The notes below the pieces were generated by a model. That model did no database searches. It was not told the origin of the DNA and worked only from the letters and a program-made list of their open reading frames with translations. DNA of 64,000 nucleotides from positions 62,001-126,000 of the forward strand of contig JAQFVV010013303.1 of NCBI GenBank assembly GCA_028023455.1. Reading direction: 5' to 3'. The stretch comes from Epiperipatus broadwayi (lineage: Eukaryota > Onychophora > Udeonychophora > Euonychophora > Peripatidae). Positions 37,466 through 50,350 of this stretch are shown here, one piece after another. The position numbers and the translations under genes are program-made. Position 1 is the stretch's first letter. The number at the start of each line of letters is the position of its first letter.

Positions 37466-38062
37466 CATTTGTAAATTTCTATTCTTATTTCATTCTCACA
37501 CTTGGAAGTTTCAATGTGCTTACATTCGGAATAATCCATTATGTTCAGAAGTAATATAGTGCAGGGGGGAAGGTATTAAATTAGATTTTTTTTGGTAGTA
37601 TTTACTTAGACAGGCTAGTCCGCTTGATGGCATTCTTGCTATGCAATAGCAATTAAATGTAACATTCCCAGGCCATGAGCAATTTTTTCTACTACTACAT
37701 CTTTGAATTTTTTTTCTACTAATTCTTTAAATTTTTTTCTTACACATATTTACTGCTAATATAGTCAAACTTTTCTTATTTTTAAAACAATTTTTATTAC
37801 ATTTTATTTGTATTACCTTTTTATATATATATAATTTTGTTCTTTTTTTTTTTTAATAAAAATAAACCGAAAATAACTTTTTCCTAACTTTTTTCTAATA
37901 AAAACAAACCAAAAATAACTTTTGTCTCAGTGACCACAAACTTTTTCTCAACCATCCTCTTCCCAAAAAAATAATAAAATAAGACCAAAACTTTTGACTT
38001 TTTCAACTTTCTTTTTTTTTAAAAAATAAAAGATTTATGTCATAGAATCACAAGCTTTTGTT

Positions 38063-38178
38063 TTGAAATTAAATTGAGAGACTGCAAAATCTCTCATGCT
38101 CATTACTATAACAGCCAGCCAATCAGATCATAAATACAAGACAGAGAATTTAACAAGAATAGGGCAGTCCACCTATTC
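38063..38178 (+). repeat. Partial copy of the foldback arm
   Basis: gaaattaaattgagagactg through agaatagggcagtccaccta repeats the left arm found at 38336-38450 in the same orientation, then breaks off after attaaatat. It is a truncated direct copy next to the complete hairpin. Confidence 0.8.
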
Positions 38179-38311
38179 TAAGTGTGAATATTAAATATCT
38201 TCACACTTAACACACTGAGTTTAAATTACAAACTTACAACATGAAATCCTACGATTTACTACGCAGTAGTTTTTAGATGTCATAACATGCAGTAATGTAT
38301 GTAAATAATAT

Positions 38312-38765
38312 TTATTTTTATAAAGCGCAAACAGTATTGAAATTAAATTGAGAGATTGCAAAATCTCTCACGCTCATTACTATAACAGCCAATCAGATTG
38401 TAAATACAAGACAGAATTTAACAAGAATAGGGTGGTTCACCCTATTCTTTACTTGTCTTCCTATATATCCAGCCAGTCTAAAGTACTTAGATCTGAAAGT
38501 GTGAATATTAAATATTTAATATACACACTTTCAGATCTAAGTACTTTAGACTGGCTTGGATATTTAATATTCACGCTTTCAGATCTAAGAACTTTAGACT
38601 GTCTGGATATATAGAAAGACAAGTAAAGATTAGGGTGGACCACCCTATTCTTATTAAATTCTCTGTCTTGTATTTACAATCTGATTGGCTGTTATAGTAA
38701 TGAGTGCAAGAGGTTTTGCAGTCTCTCAGTTTAATTTCAATACTTTTTGCACTTTATAAAAATAA
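38312..38765. repeat. Foldback element with nearly complete hairpin
   Basis: The left arm 38312-38513 and right arm 38514-38765 are inverted copies with almost no loop. Paired blocks include tattgaaattaaattgagag, attactataacagccaatca, aatagggtggttcaccctat and agtctaaagtacttagatct. The right arm carries the last block twice, about 55 bp apart. Open frames in it (38348-38614 and 38461-38643) arise from the palindrome and are not genes. Confidence 0.92.
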
Positions 38766-38889
38766 CCTTTTGTTTTGTAAACATGTGTGAATCAATTACC
38801 TTCACTTGCAGGAGTGTGACTGACATCAGAATTATGAGGTTGTTTTGCAAATGTAGAGTTTCATGGATTCACTGCACTATGGTGTACCA

Positions 38890-39615
38890 ACAATTCTTAG
38901 TGAGTCAGTCAGACTGCATTATTTAAGTAGAAATGAAATTACTTTACTATGGAGATTTCAAAACTTCTGGCCACTTGAAATTCACCCACCATCAGAAATG
39001 ATATGTTAACCAACTGTGAATTGTGCGAATTTGCATAAAGTGTCACGAAGCACAAACAGGCCTTAATATTTCTGCACAATACCATCAAGTGGCTTATAAT
39101 GGCTAATACAACAGAAACTATTTTATTAGCCATAAGTCTGGCCATGTGAATGTCATCGCATACCCCACTTGGTGTTAGCAACTGGCAAAATTTGAAAATC
39201 TGCTTGCCACAGTGCACCATTTTATTTGTCTCATATATTTTCTTGCAAAAATATGAATTTTTGCATGATCTCGGCCAAATTGTGTTCAACCCCACCTTTG
39301 CCAATGTTTTGCACATTCCAAGTTTTGTAGGGAAGGGTGGGGATGGTGTGACAATTCTTAATGAGTCAGACTGCATGATTTAAGTAGAAATGGAGTTACT
39401 CTGCTATGGAGATTTCAAAAGTTATGTCCACTTGAAATCCAGCCACCATTAGACGATACAGTTGGAAACTGTGAATTGTGTGAATTTGCATAAAGTATCA
39501 TGAAGCACAAAACAACCCATAATATTTTTGTGCAATGTCATCAAGTGACCTGCAATGGCTACTACAACAGATCTGTAGTATTAGCCATAAGTCCGGCTGG
39601 GTAAATGGCATTTTA
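38890..39615. repeat. Tandem duplication, period about 461 bp
   Basis: acaattcttagtgagtcagt at 38890 and acaattcttaatgagtcaga at 39351 start two similar units. Both continue through ctatggagatttcaaaa, gtgaatttgcataaagt and a ccataagtc.gg segment. The block between the copies (39160-39350) is single. Confidence 0.85.
38939..39376 (-). CDS. Uncharacterised open frame of 145 codons inside the TIR transposon
   Basis: It is the longest clean open frame in the window. It is cysteine-bearing (CKTLAKVGLN, KNSYFCKKI, GVCDDIHMA) with a hydrophobic middle (VSVVLAIISHLMVLC). I recognise no transposase triad or domain. It lies partly in a tandemly duplicated block whose second copy is not open in this frame, which argues against selection on coding. 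Probably a chance frame or a remnant. Confidence 0.2.
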   Translation of the reverse strand: MQSDSLRIVTPSPPFPTKLGMCKTLAKVGLNTIWPRSCKNSYFCKKIYETNKMVHCGKQIFKFCQLLTPSGVCDDIHMARLMANKIVSVVLAIISHLMVLCRNIKACLCFVTLYANSHNSQLVNISFLMVGEFQVARSFEISIVK

Positions 39616-40682
39616 ATGTGTTTTTGCACACAAACTATGACATCAATGGCCAAGACCAGCTAGGTAAATAGTACCTTTTTCATGTAAATAAATTTTAGGT
39701 TAATTCATTCCATAGAGAATTGACATTTGGTCACCACCATGGATTATGCAATTAGGTAAGAATTTTTCTGATATTATTCCATATTAAGTACATGCACTAT
39801 TACAGGTCAAAGTTTATGTTGTTTATTTGTTTATTTAATGATAGTCATATTTAGTTTATTCAGTGTGAATAAATAATTTTTATATGAATGTTTCTTTTCT
39901 ATCAACTATACTGAGATAAGGGGTCCCAAAGAAGATAAAAGAGCAATCATTGAAATTCGACTGTGAAACTCTTATGTATACATTTGAATATTGTGTTAAA
40001 TTAGCTAGTCAGCTTCATGATCATTGTAATGATTAATCAATGATTTTTTTTGTTGTTATTAAATTTACTTGCTAGTCTTGTCATGTATATTCACCATGGG
40101 AAGGGCTGGAACAATAAATATATTTAATTGTTAATTTAGTGGAGATACATACTTGACACACACATGTACATACATTTTTTTTTTATTATCATGTTAAAAG
40201 AGTTTGAATTTTATCTTTATCAAATAAATGTTATCAGTTTGATTTTAACTAAAATTGGTCTCTAGTTTATCAAATTATTCATACACCCATCCATCAATTT
40301 ATTTGACTATGTACATGCTCACACATACTATTATTATTAATGCATCAATAGGGTTGCATGTATTTTATGTCAATGGGAACCTGTATAGAGGTGTGACAAT
40401 TGCTATATAGGATAAATTCACCCCTGAAGAGAGCTGAAGGCAACCTCCCTGATTTTGAATACTGAGACATAATGGAATTCGAAAGAGGGATGAAGTATGG
40501 ATGAACTAGCTTAAATTATGTTATCAATTTAATGTCTGGATTTAGATGAGCCCATTGGAAGTGGATACAATCATTGGTTAGCTACTTCACTGTGTCATTC
40601 ACAGCATCCTATCCAAAGACACTAAGTCCAACTGTAGTAAAATGCATTCTCCCTCTTCTGGTGGAAAACCCAGACCATTACA

Positions 40683-41303
40683 GTATATTTCCATTACTTT
40701 ATTACATGCACAGCAATTATGACTCCAATTTCTTTTTGGAAAGATATTATGGAACAAAATATACATTTGAGCACTGCAATTAAAAATAGAATTGAAGTAT
40801 TTCAGTCAGAAAATTTTTCTGTCGAAGAAGTGAAAAACTGGCATTACAAAATATAAAATACATAGAATAATGGACTAATGTTTTTATTGAACATTTATGG
40901 TTCACGGTAATTTGTTTAATCACCCAGATTCATCTATAATGTAATGTTATTACTATTATTGCTATTAGTAGTATTTTTTTTTGTTTTCATTGGAAGTTAG
41001 AAGGGCTATCACTACATTTTAGGATTGCCACTTGTGCAACTTTTTCAATAGAGTTTATATATTATTTGATATTTGAAATTTAGGGTGTATTTTAAATAAA
41101 CTAAATATATAATTTTAAAGCTGGCTTTTAATCTACACTTTTTTATTTTTAACTTTTTTATATGACAGGAGTATTTTTATTTATTTATTTATTTTTTTAA
41201 AAATTATCTGAATTTAAATATGGAGTGATAAAAGAATGGTACATTACAGTTTTTACTACTCACATATAACTATGATTTTTTACATATTTTTGTATTAACA
41301 CAT
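40683..41303. other. AT-rich stretch without a recognisable gene
   Basis: Nothing supported beyond short homopolymer runs. Confidence 0.55.
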
Positions 41304-41378
41304 GAGTGATTGATTGAGGACATACAACACAACTAATGTTGAGTGATTGATTGAGGACATACAACACAACTAATGTTG
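41304..41378. repeat. Perfect 37-bp tandem duplication
   Basis: gagtgattgattgaggacat...aactaatgtt occurs twice head to tail without a mismatch, which suggests a recent slippage or replication event. Confidence 0.95.
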
Positions 41379-44300
41379 ATAAACTAATCATTCTACAATA
41401 AAATTAATCTTTTTCATGAGAGAAAAATAGGAAAAAAAATCTGTGCAAATCACAAATGCGTGGAAGCTTTTTATTTCACGTTTGTTTCATTCATGACCAA
41501 ATATAAATCACAGTATATAATTTCATCATAAAATTATGCATTATTGTTGTTACAGAATTTCAAATAACACAGTGAAATAATAGTAATTCCTATTATACCA
41601 AAGCACAATTTGAAATAATACCATGAATATAATATTCAATTGAAAAATACATAAAAAAATAAAGTTTATGATACTAGAGTTTTATAGAAATTAATTTTAA
41701 AATAGTGTTATGTTTTAAAATGTATCATTGAATGACTAATCAGTAGAAACTAGTATTAAATATATGTAATGAGGGCTGACATTAATTCTCTCTAATAAAT
41801 TGTTTCTCTTATGACTACTAGATGGATAAAATTGAGCACAGAGAAGCTATAAATATACATATTGTGTTAATGCAATTATTTTTCATACAGTTGGATACCA
41901 TCAATGTTTTGCAAAAACCTGTAAGATGGTTTATCCTCATTCTACATTATCACATTAATTAACAATTGATTTATTTTTGTCATTTATCTACTATCATTAC
42001 ACAATCAAATTATGTTCAATATAGATCAAGAGTCATAATTTCTCTCTCTGATCTATGATGGAATGAAAACTTAATCAAAGATAAATAAATCATAATGTTA
42101 AAAAGACAGATTCTCCATACAGATACTTATAACAAAAATATCCATTAATCCATAATTGAACACATGACAGTAATATTGTGAATATTAAAATGAACTTAGT
42201 CTTATTGCTTGAAATATTATACTAGATGTTGGATCCAATTGACCAACTCACTAATGCTGTGAGTTTATTGTGAAAAGACAATTATAACTGAAGTGTGAGT
42301 GTTTGTTTAGAAGATGAAAGAATCATATTTCTGGAAGCATCATCACTTTTAATGATATTAACTTATGATGCATAAGCATTGATAAACACTAAGATGAGAA
42401 TACCTTCCAGACATAATTAACTAATAGAATTACAAGAAGCACAATCATTACATCACACAATGTAACCTATACATAGTCACACATTTATAACAGAAAACAA
42501 AAGTTTTACCTTTTAGGCATAAATCGAGCTATTCCTTAAGCAAAATGAAAGAAAAATTTCTATATTTTAGGGAATCATATGTAACAGGACAACATTATCA
42601 GTATTAGGCTATATTGTTAAAGCTCTTGACATAATATTATAATTTACACATGTACATAGAATTAAAATCTTTGAATCTTATTTTTTAAATGATAAGAATG
42701 GGCATGACCACAAACGAATAACTTTCCAAATTATAGAACAATGAAAATCTTTGATTTTTATTTCTTAAATCATATGAATGGGCATGACCATAAATGAATA
42801 ACTTTTCAAATTATAAATATCAATAATTATATATTAATTCACACTGATGTATACTATAAATGTGCATGCCACTTTGAATTCTGTTCTGGATTCATTCTGA
42901 AGGCATTCAATAATATGTTATTTCCAAGCTATACAGCACTAACACATTTAATAATTTGTATATAGTTCTTTGCATAAACTTATTACAATAACCAAATTGA
43001 TCTATTTCCCAAAGTATGTTTTCTCAATGTATCAAATGTATTTTGTTAACTTACATTCTTCCCCACACTTGCATGTTCATTTATGTTTATTAAATCATAA
43101 TTATCTATATAGAAAGCTCACTCTAAATTTTACAGTAAACTTGTATTTTATCCTATTGATTATATATTATATTTTCTTTTTCTCTCTTTTTATTTAGATC
43201 ACAGTTAGCTTTCCCATGCATAGAAATACTATATAACTGACAAGTGCCCATTCTTATATCTTTTTATATATTATTATTAGGTCATTTAGCCCTTAATTTA
43301 TTATAGTGACTAATTCAGGTTTTTTTTTAAAGTTTTTTTCCTCAATATATATTCATAAAAAATCTTGCAATATCTTTTATACATAAAACACCAAAATATA
43401 ACACGATGAGCTAAAACAACAAAGACAATTATATCATTTTAAATGAATATATAAAATTTAAATATGCACAATCCTTTCATTAAATAAAGAAGTTAAGTTC
43501 AAATGGACTAAATATTATGAGTGATCCCTTTCCATATATAGTCTTTTTTTTTCTAAAGATTTTTTCCCGCTCATATAAAGATCTGTGTAACATTTAATAT
43601 ATAAAACAAAATAACACATTTTTCTCATTTTTTTCTTTTTCTGTGAATGAGAATTACTAAATGCAGTATTTGTTACAGTATAGAAAATAGGGGATTAATA
43701 CAGGAGAATCTGGAATTTCAAGATCCTATGATTGGGTAGCCATTTGTAACAGTAAATCACATTTGGGCTGAATTATGAGGAGATGGGAAACCATCATCAT
43801 CCTCAAATAAACAAAATATAAAATTAAACATAAAAGGAATGAGCATGAATATCAGCACAGAACTAACTAAGTTCACGAGTATTACACAAAAGTAATAATA
43901 ATTCATCATCATGAATAATCAACAATAAAAAAACAACAGCCAATCTTGTGACTGGATTTGAAAGTGATCCATTATAGACCAGCCTAATTATTTAGCCCCT
44001 GCCAAACCTAGGGCAGGAATATAAATAATTCTCTTGATGCACATACTTAGATGGTACTCCATCAAACTACAACAGTAAATCAAATAATGCTCATATTAAA
44101 AATATTCTGACATCATCAATACTCTGGCCACTTAGTGCCATTAATGAACTGGCCAACTATAAACTAAATTTCTAAAGAAATAATAAATAATATGAGATGC
44201 ATAAACTTTAAAGGATATCCCTTTTGTGCCAACTAGGATCATCAACATCTGGATATCTACAACACTAAACATAAATCCTACTCCAAATAACTTATGCACA

Positions 44301-45084
44301 AATCTAGTTCTGAAAACAAGAACTCTATACACTATTACTGTGAGCAAGAGATAAATAAAACAGCTTATTATAAATCACTTCAAATAATTCATAGGTTTAC
44401 CCTCCCATAATTCTTGGAATCATTTACAAACATCCTAGAACACTAAGCTGCCATGAAATAAAGCACACATTGCAATTTATGAAACAGAACTTGGATAGAA
44501 TAAAGAAATTAAGACTAATAATATTTTTTTAAACAATTATTTAATAATTAACAAGATCAGGCATTTGTAGGTGGCCTACTTAGGGATATTTGGAGGGAAT
44601 TCAGATGTGTCAGGCATGGCAGGTCATTTTACTTCAGCTGATGATAATCAGAGAGGGATCCTAAAGGGTTTTTTTTTATTCCATGGTGAAATAATCATTG
44701 GCTAACAAATTACTTAAACTGTTTTCTTTTCAAATTTCTCTTCCAAGCTAAAGTTCAGAAAATCAATGTCTTAACTAGTATGTTCAGGCACAGGATACAG
44801 AATAAAAAGACAAAACTGTTTGACTCTTATATAAAATTGTTTGATAATTAGTCTGTGTTATCACTATCGTTGAATTTTTTTACAAATATGGAGGGTTATT
44901 GATTAAGTAGACATCTTCACACATTAAAAAAACTTAGTTACATTGATAATTAATTCTTACATATATCTTTAATAAGTTTAATTTAGCAAAATATTTGGAA
45001 TTTGAAGTTAAAAAATAATAATTTCATGTTTTTCAAAAACTATTAATTAATTAATAAAACTTTGATTTTAAAATTTCTTTAATT
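41379..45084. other. AT-rich stretch without a recognisable gene
   Basis: Contains one local duplication at 42664-42822, listed separately. Other open frames, such as 42970-43197 and 44141-44347, are low complexity and match nothing. Confidence 0.5.
42664..42822. repeat. Local tandem duplication, period about 82 bp
   Basis: aaaatctttgaatcttattt...gaatgggcatgaccacaaac...ataactttccaaattata is followed by a second diverged copy with the same order (gaatgggcatgaccataaat). Non-coding. Confidence 0.88.
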
Positions 45085-45218
45085 AAATCTGTTTAACAAG
45101 TCAAGCATTAGTGGTCGAGAGGTCAACGATAGCTGCTTTACAAGCAGTTGTCCCGGGTTTGTGGGTTTGCTTCCTGGCTGATGCTATGACGTGAGAAAAA
45201 AAAAATCTGTTCATCAAG
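45085..45218 (+). repeat. tRNA-derived SINE with 16-bp target-site duplication
   Basis: The flanks read aaatctgtttaacaag (45085-45100) and aaatctgttcatcaag (45203-45218). The body starts with a tagtggtcgagaggtcaacg A-box region, has ctttacaagcag in the anticodon area and a gtgggtttgcttcctggc B-box region. It ends in the family 3' segment tgatgctatgacgtga and an A-tail. Same family as 1215 and 2605. Confidence 0.88.
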
Positions 45219-48200
45219 AAGAATAAAAAGGAAATAGATTTAACCATAAGAAAATAGTATACTTTTAAATTCTATTTATACGTTTGAATTGGCATCACTT
45301 TAAATTTTTTTTAAAACTAATATCCATAGGCATTAACATGTATGCACAAATATGTGAATGATTGTATGTGTATAAATCTGTACTAACTCTCATGTTTTTA
45401 ATTCTAACTTATTTTTTTAAGATATATTTTAAGGCAAAAACAATTAGAATTAACAATCTTTTTGACTCATCCTGTATAATTCTATTTCTCTCAGGCTAAA
45501 CTTAACCACCTATCATTTTCACAAATGAAGCAACTTGGTAATAAAAAAAATGTGTAACATACTTTTTTTCATTCTATTTTTTTGGATTCTTTTATCCACA
45601 TCATTTTCTATGGTTTTTAATTCATGTTCTTCAGATTCTGTTGAGATCAATATTTCAAAAAATAAAAGGTAGTGTTGTACAAAGAAAATTTAATGAATGA
45701 TACAAGGAATGCATATAATAACTGATAAATTTTCCACATTTTTGTCAGCACATCACTTATTTCAAACCCATTATATATATATATATCCATCAGCGTAAAA
45801 ATTCAGACTATCTTGTATCACTATACAAGAAATTTGTGAATAAGTTTTATTCTTCAGGTGAGTTGGAGATATCAAATACCTGAATCTCTCATATTTACAT
45901 TGTCAATTCAGTACCTTTCATAACACCACTTTCATGATTGCCTAAATATTTTAAAAATTAGAAAATAAAAATAAAATCAAGCTGGATCCTTCAGTATTTA
46001 AACTAATTGGTCGCTGAAGCCACTGACTGACTATTTATTCATCAAAACACATTAATTTCGTTTGTAGTCAATTGTATTTTGGACGTTTCACATAGAATTT
46101 TATAGTAAATAGATATTTCATCTTCTTTTAAAAAAATTAGAAACAGACATAAGTCAATAATGATAAATCATAAACTATAACAATATTTATTGCAATTATT
46201 TTATTTATTGTTTTATATATATATTTGAATTGAAACAATATTGTTGAATAATTGTTTATTCATTGCATTCTTAAGTCGAAAAGTGCATCTTACATGAATA
46301 AAATTGTTCTAATTAAAATCTTTGGGCTTTTACTTTATTTATATCTATTAAATCTGCATTCATAACGGATAAAATAAATCATGGTATGTTATATTATAAT
46401 GGGTCATTGTGAATGTCAAATGTCATTGATTTTATTGATGCCTGACAATTGTAGATGTTTTGCTCCTGGTTTTATTTATTCCTAACCACCACCGCCTGAC
46501 AAAGCCACAGGCAATCATCTTATCCAATCATATTTTTTTCCTCTTTGAGTCAATACACAGTTGCAGTTAAACCAAGTTATTAAAAACATTTTTTTTTAAA
46601 TATCTAGTAAGTCTTTAAAAATCATTCAAAAATAAATTGTAAGTTTGTTTTAAGTAAAAAAAAAATATATATATATCCGTATTTTTTATTTTTATATTTA
46701 TTTAAATAAATGAAATGTTTAATTCAAATAATTCAATTTTTGATTCTTAACTATATCCATGGACGGAAGGGTTTCATAGTTCCATTATTGAGTTTACATT
46801 TGCTGCTAAAGTAAAAAATTTCTGGTTCCACCCAAGATTGGAAACCTGAATTTTAAGCACAATAGGCTGACACAAATAAATAATTACATATATTAGTTAT
46901 TTGTTCTGAAGATCATGTGATTATTGTTTACTCAAGTAGATTAAGCTCTACTATTTGAGTTTCAACACCATTGAACATATGATTCTTTGATTTATTTGTA
47001 ATGATATTTTGCTGTGCATACAACCATTACTTTCACTCCAGATTTAAGTCAGAAATTTTTCAGTTTGCTGAAAAAGTATTTTCAGATAGCAGACTACTTA
47101 GCTAATCTTTTATTTTTGATTAGAAAATAGATAATCCAGCTATTAAAGCAAGAAAAGAACCAAATACATTGTTAATCAGTAAATCACTAGTCTAATGAGA
47201 AATATCAATTCTTTTATTTACTCTCTCTCTCTCTCTTTCATCTCAAAGTACGCTGTAGAAAAGTCATTTTGTTTTAATTTTTTATTCATAAAAATATTAT
47301 GGATTCTGAAATTATAGATTGTATATTAATTGATAGAATAATTGTATAAACATAATTTTATAGTGTTAACCTTTTTAGAACTCCAGATTCATCTTTATAA
47401 GTACAATTAGTCAATGATTACTAAATGGTAATGCCAAACAGATCTCAGTCATGTTTCTGGATATTAGCTTTCTTTAATACTCCATTTGTTAACAAATGCA
47501 GATTAAATGTAAGCTACAGAGATCACTTGATGATTTGTTTTGGCACTTAAACATGGCTTGTAAATTGTACTTAAAAGTTTTATTTACTTTAAAATATTGA
47601 GATATTAGTATAGTTTCTTTCGATAAAATGCATTACTGACGCAAAAATTAAATGAGAAAGAAACACTTGCAGAAAACTTAACTAAGTCATAGAAAATTTA
47701 TGCTAAAGATAAAATATAATAAATTAAATGCAATATTAATATCTCTTCATAAAACATTTTATACAATCTTAATGAATTTTCACTGCTTAGCATTCTTGTT
47801 AAATGTATCCATTATGTTGAGAAGTAAGGTTATTCAATATCAAAATGCATTAGGCTGTATCTAATATTATCAATATTTTCTCTGTATATGCTTTTAATTT
47901 GCTACAATTTAGGGATGGAGTAATCTTAGTTTTTAAAAATAAAATGGCAATATGGAATGAATAATTACAAGAATTCATTTCTTTAACCATTAAGGCAAGA
48001 AAATCAGTCATCCTGAATTACATACAAAAGTGCTGTATTTAAATAGTTTGTTCTTCATGATTATGCATCAAGAATTTCTTTATATTCATATAGTCTTTTT
48101 TGCAACCTTTAGATAAGCACTTGTTTCAATATGCCCTAGGAGCATTAAAAAACTGTACTCCAGGACCAGCTATTGCAAGCTTGAGAAATCATTGGATATT

Positions 48201-48568
48201 AGATAGAAATATCAAATAAATTTTCATTCTCATTGGTTTGAGTTCTGAACATTAGAATGTTTTAGCCTTGGGTAATTATCTTTGATAGTATAAAAGAAAT
48301 AAAAATGGTCTAGATGTGTGTGTAAAAGTTCAATGTTCTTAGCTGATAAAAACTAATATGTAGAAATTATTATACAGGGGATTTGGTTGGCATTACCATT
48401 TTATATTCATTTTTTACTCACAGTTCTAATAAATAGTTTTGGAATAGAATAATATAATGGATTGCTATTTATAATGTTCTTATAAATTTATGATTTTCAT
48501 TCAGTATTAGCTATTATGTAATGTTTAAGTACAAACTATTGTGCAGATTTGAGACATTATTGAATTTG

Positions 48569-48571
<3 letters not shown>
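45219..48571. other. AT-rich stretch without a recognisable gene
   Basis: A short CT run at 47221-47237 and small TA runs. No coding or RNA feature supported. Confidence 0.55.
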
Positions 48572-48604
<33 letters not shown>

Positions 48605-48614
48605 AATTGGGCCA

Positions 48615-48647
<33 letters not shown>

Positions 48648-48664
48648 TGAACTGGTCCAATAAA
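48572..48664. repeat. Duplicated TA microsatellite with palindromic spacer
   Basis: Two TA arrays (48572-48602 and 48619-48648) are each followed by a ttgaa.tgg.ccaata word, so array plus spacer is duplicated in tandem with a period of about 48 bp. Confidence 0.9.
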
Positions 48665-49670
48665 AGGTTCAGCTGGGTTTAAATACCTTTTATAATAATA
48701 TTAAAAGCATAACACAGGAATGGACTAGCCCTTCAGGCAGAGAAGTAGAATACCATTGATAGATGGACCATCAACAGTACCTATAATCAGACTGAGGCTA
48801 TAAAAAGCATAATCTATGATCACATTTCCATGCTACAGCACTTCTCGATGCTGAATTCAAACCCTTGCCATTCAAAGAATTCTATTTGTTTTTGAGGATC
48901 AACCTCAGGTGCCAGCCAACAATATGTTATATTATTAGGAATGCTTTGGATGACAGGCACACAATCCAGCATTTGATATATTCCATGACTAGCTCATACT
49001 CTTCACCAGAGTCCAGCACATTTAACTTAACACATAAAAAATATATAACTATTCACTTAAATTACTGGTTACACTGTGACAAGAGAGAGAAAATAGACAA
49101 GATTATATTTAAGCAAACATTAATATTTATCCACATACACAGATCTAATATAATATAAAATAACAATATAATATTTACATAAAAATATAAATTAGTTAAG
49201 CTAAATTTTACAATAGTCCATTAATTAAAGTTCATTTAAAATAACTATAAAGCACTATAGACAAGTAGCAAAATGTCTTTATCTTGGTTCCAACTGTTTG
49301 GCTTTTTGGTCTTTGTTGATGGGGTCATGGCTTTTTTCCATTCTTTGTCTTGATAATGAGAGAGAGTGTATTTTCAGCAGTGTCTACACCATTTTGTCAT
49401 TAATTTCCAGTGAGAATTTAGGCAGAAACAGTTGATTTTCAGAGGATGTTGGGGCCTGAAACCCAGTCAAACACTTCTAAAGATGTTTTAGCAATGTATT
49501 TTTGCTAGATCCATGGCTTCTGCAATGATATTTTTTACATCAATAATGAACGGCTATGGCTTTAGATTTTTGGACCTCTGGAACAATGAATAATGTAATA
49601 CACAAAATAAAGACTGGCCTGAATTCAAATACAAAATGAAGGCCAAAATGAATAACAATAGACAGTGGTG
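48665..49670. other. GC-richer patches, probably an old decayed repeat
   Basis: 48680-49020 and 49270-49640 are less AT-rich than the surroundings and have short open segments on both strands (for example 48865-49158, plus). None resembles a family I know and no second copy exists in the window. Confidence 0.3.
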
Positions 49671-50232
49671 ACTTTATATACCCCTCTCTCTTATTGTTTT
49701 ATTATTTTATTTTAACTTGAATCTGTCTTCTAATCAATTTTACATTTCTTATTATTTTAGTCCTTCATTCAGATTAATTTACTACTTTGATAAGATAATG
49801 TACATGGTCTTTTTTAATTAATTCTATTGTGAGTTATACTTTTATTTTATCAGCCAAGTAATCTTTAAAATAATTACATTTTGAAAGTTTTACTAAGATT
49901 TATTTTTACAGATTAATTTTTAGTCTGATTTCATATTGGCTTATTTTATACATTATAAAATGTGTGTTTTTTTTTACAAAGAGAGGGAGAGAGTTTTTAA
50001 AATCTTTTTTCTAATTTTATTTGATATTCTCAATATATATATATATGTAACAAAATCTTTTCCTTATTATTTTTTTTAAACTGCATTTTAAACAAAAGAA
50101 GACTACTATAAAACATATACTTTCTATTTTCATTTTTATTAATAATTTAAAAAATTATTTTTATATGAAAAATATGTAACATGAGCTATTTATGTGAGCC
50201 TGGCAATATATATATTTCTCACTAATGTCACA
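49671..50232. other. AT-rich stretch without a recognisable gene
   Basis: Nothing supported. Confidence 0.55.
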
Positions 50233-50350
50233 ATATATTGTAACGGGCACATACGTACGTTACATTATTTTTTATTAGTAAACTTAAAAAATAATGTAAC
50301 GTACGTACTAAAAAATAATGTAATGTACGTATGTGCCCGTTACAATATAT
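50233..50350. mobile_element. Palindromic MITE-like hairpin
   Basis: The left arm atatattgtaacgggcacat followed by acgtacgttacattatt pairs with the right arm aataatgtaatgtacgtatg followed by tgcccgttacaatatat, with one mismatch. The middle contains a third copy of the inner arm (aataatgtaacgtacgta). The outer ends fade into TA-rich sequence. No coding content; the open frame across it is an artefact of the palindrome. Confidence 0.85.

Larger units (their letters stand above)
37594..39675. mobile_element. DNA transposon with about 16-28 bp terminal inverted repeats, unassigned family
   Basis: The left end reads ggtagtatttacttagacag and the right end, inverted, reads ggtactatttacctagctgg. Comparison with A1 shows both ends are insertion boundaries. 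T-runs flank both sides, so the target duplication cannot be measured. Inside are a foldback element, a fragment of one of its arms, a 461-bp-period duplication and one minus-strand open frame of 145 codons. No transposase family is recognisable. Confidence 0.75.
37470..40682 (+). mobile_element. LTR-like repeat A2, split by a 2.1-kb insertion
   Basis: Starts tgtaaatttc and ends ccattaca. The A1-like sequence breaks at about 37593 and resumes at 39676 with catgtaaataaattttaggt. Without the insertion it is about 1.13 kb, close to A1 without its microsatellite and duplication. Same orientation as A1, 4.75 kb downstream of it, so the two could be the LTRs of one element. I see no polypurine tract before A2, and repeat B2 lies in that place. 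Confidence 0.7.

Noticed and set aside
38348-38643. Overlapping open frames of 88 and 60 codons on opposite strands
   Set aside because: They run through the arms of a palindrome and encode mirror-like peptides. They are products of the inverted repeat, not genes.
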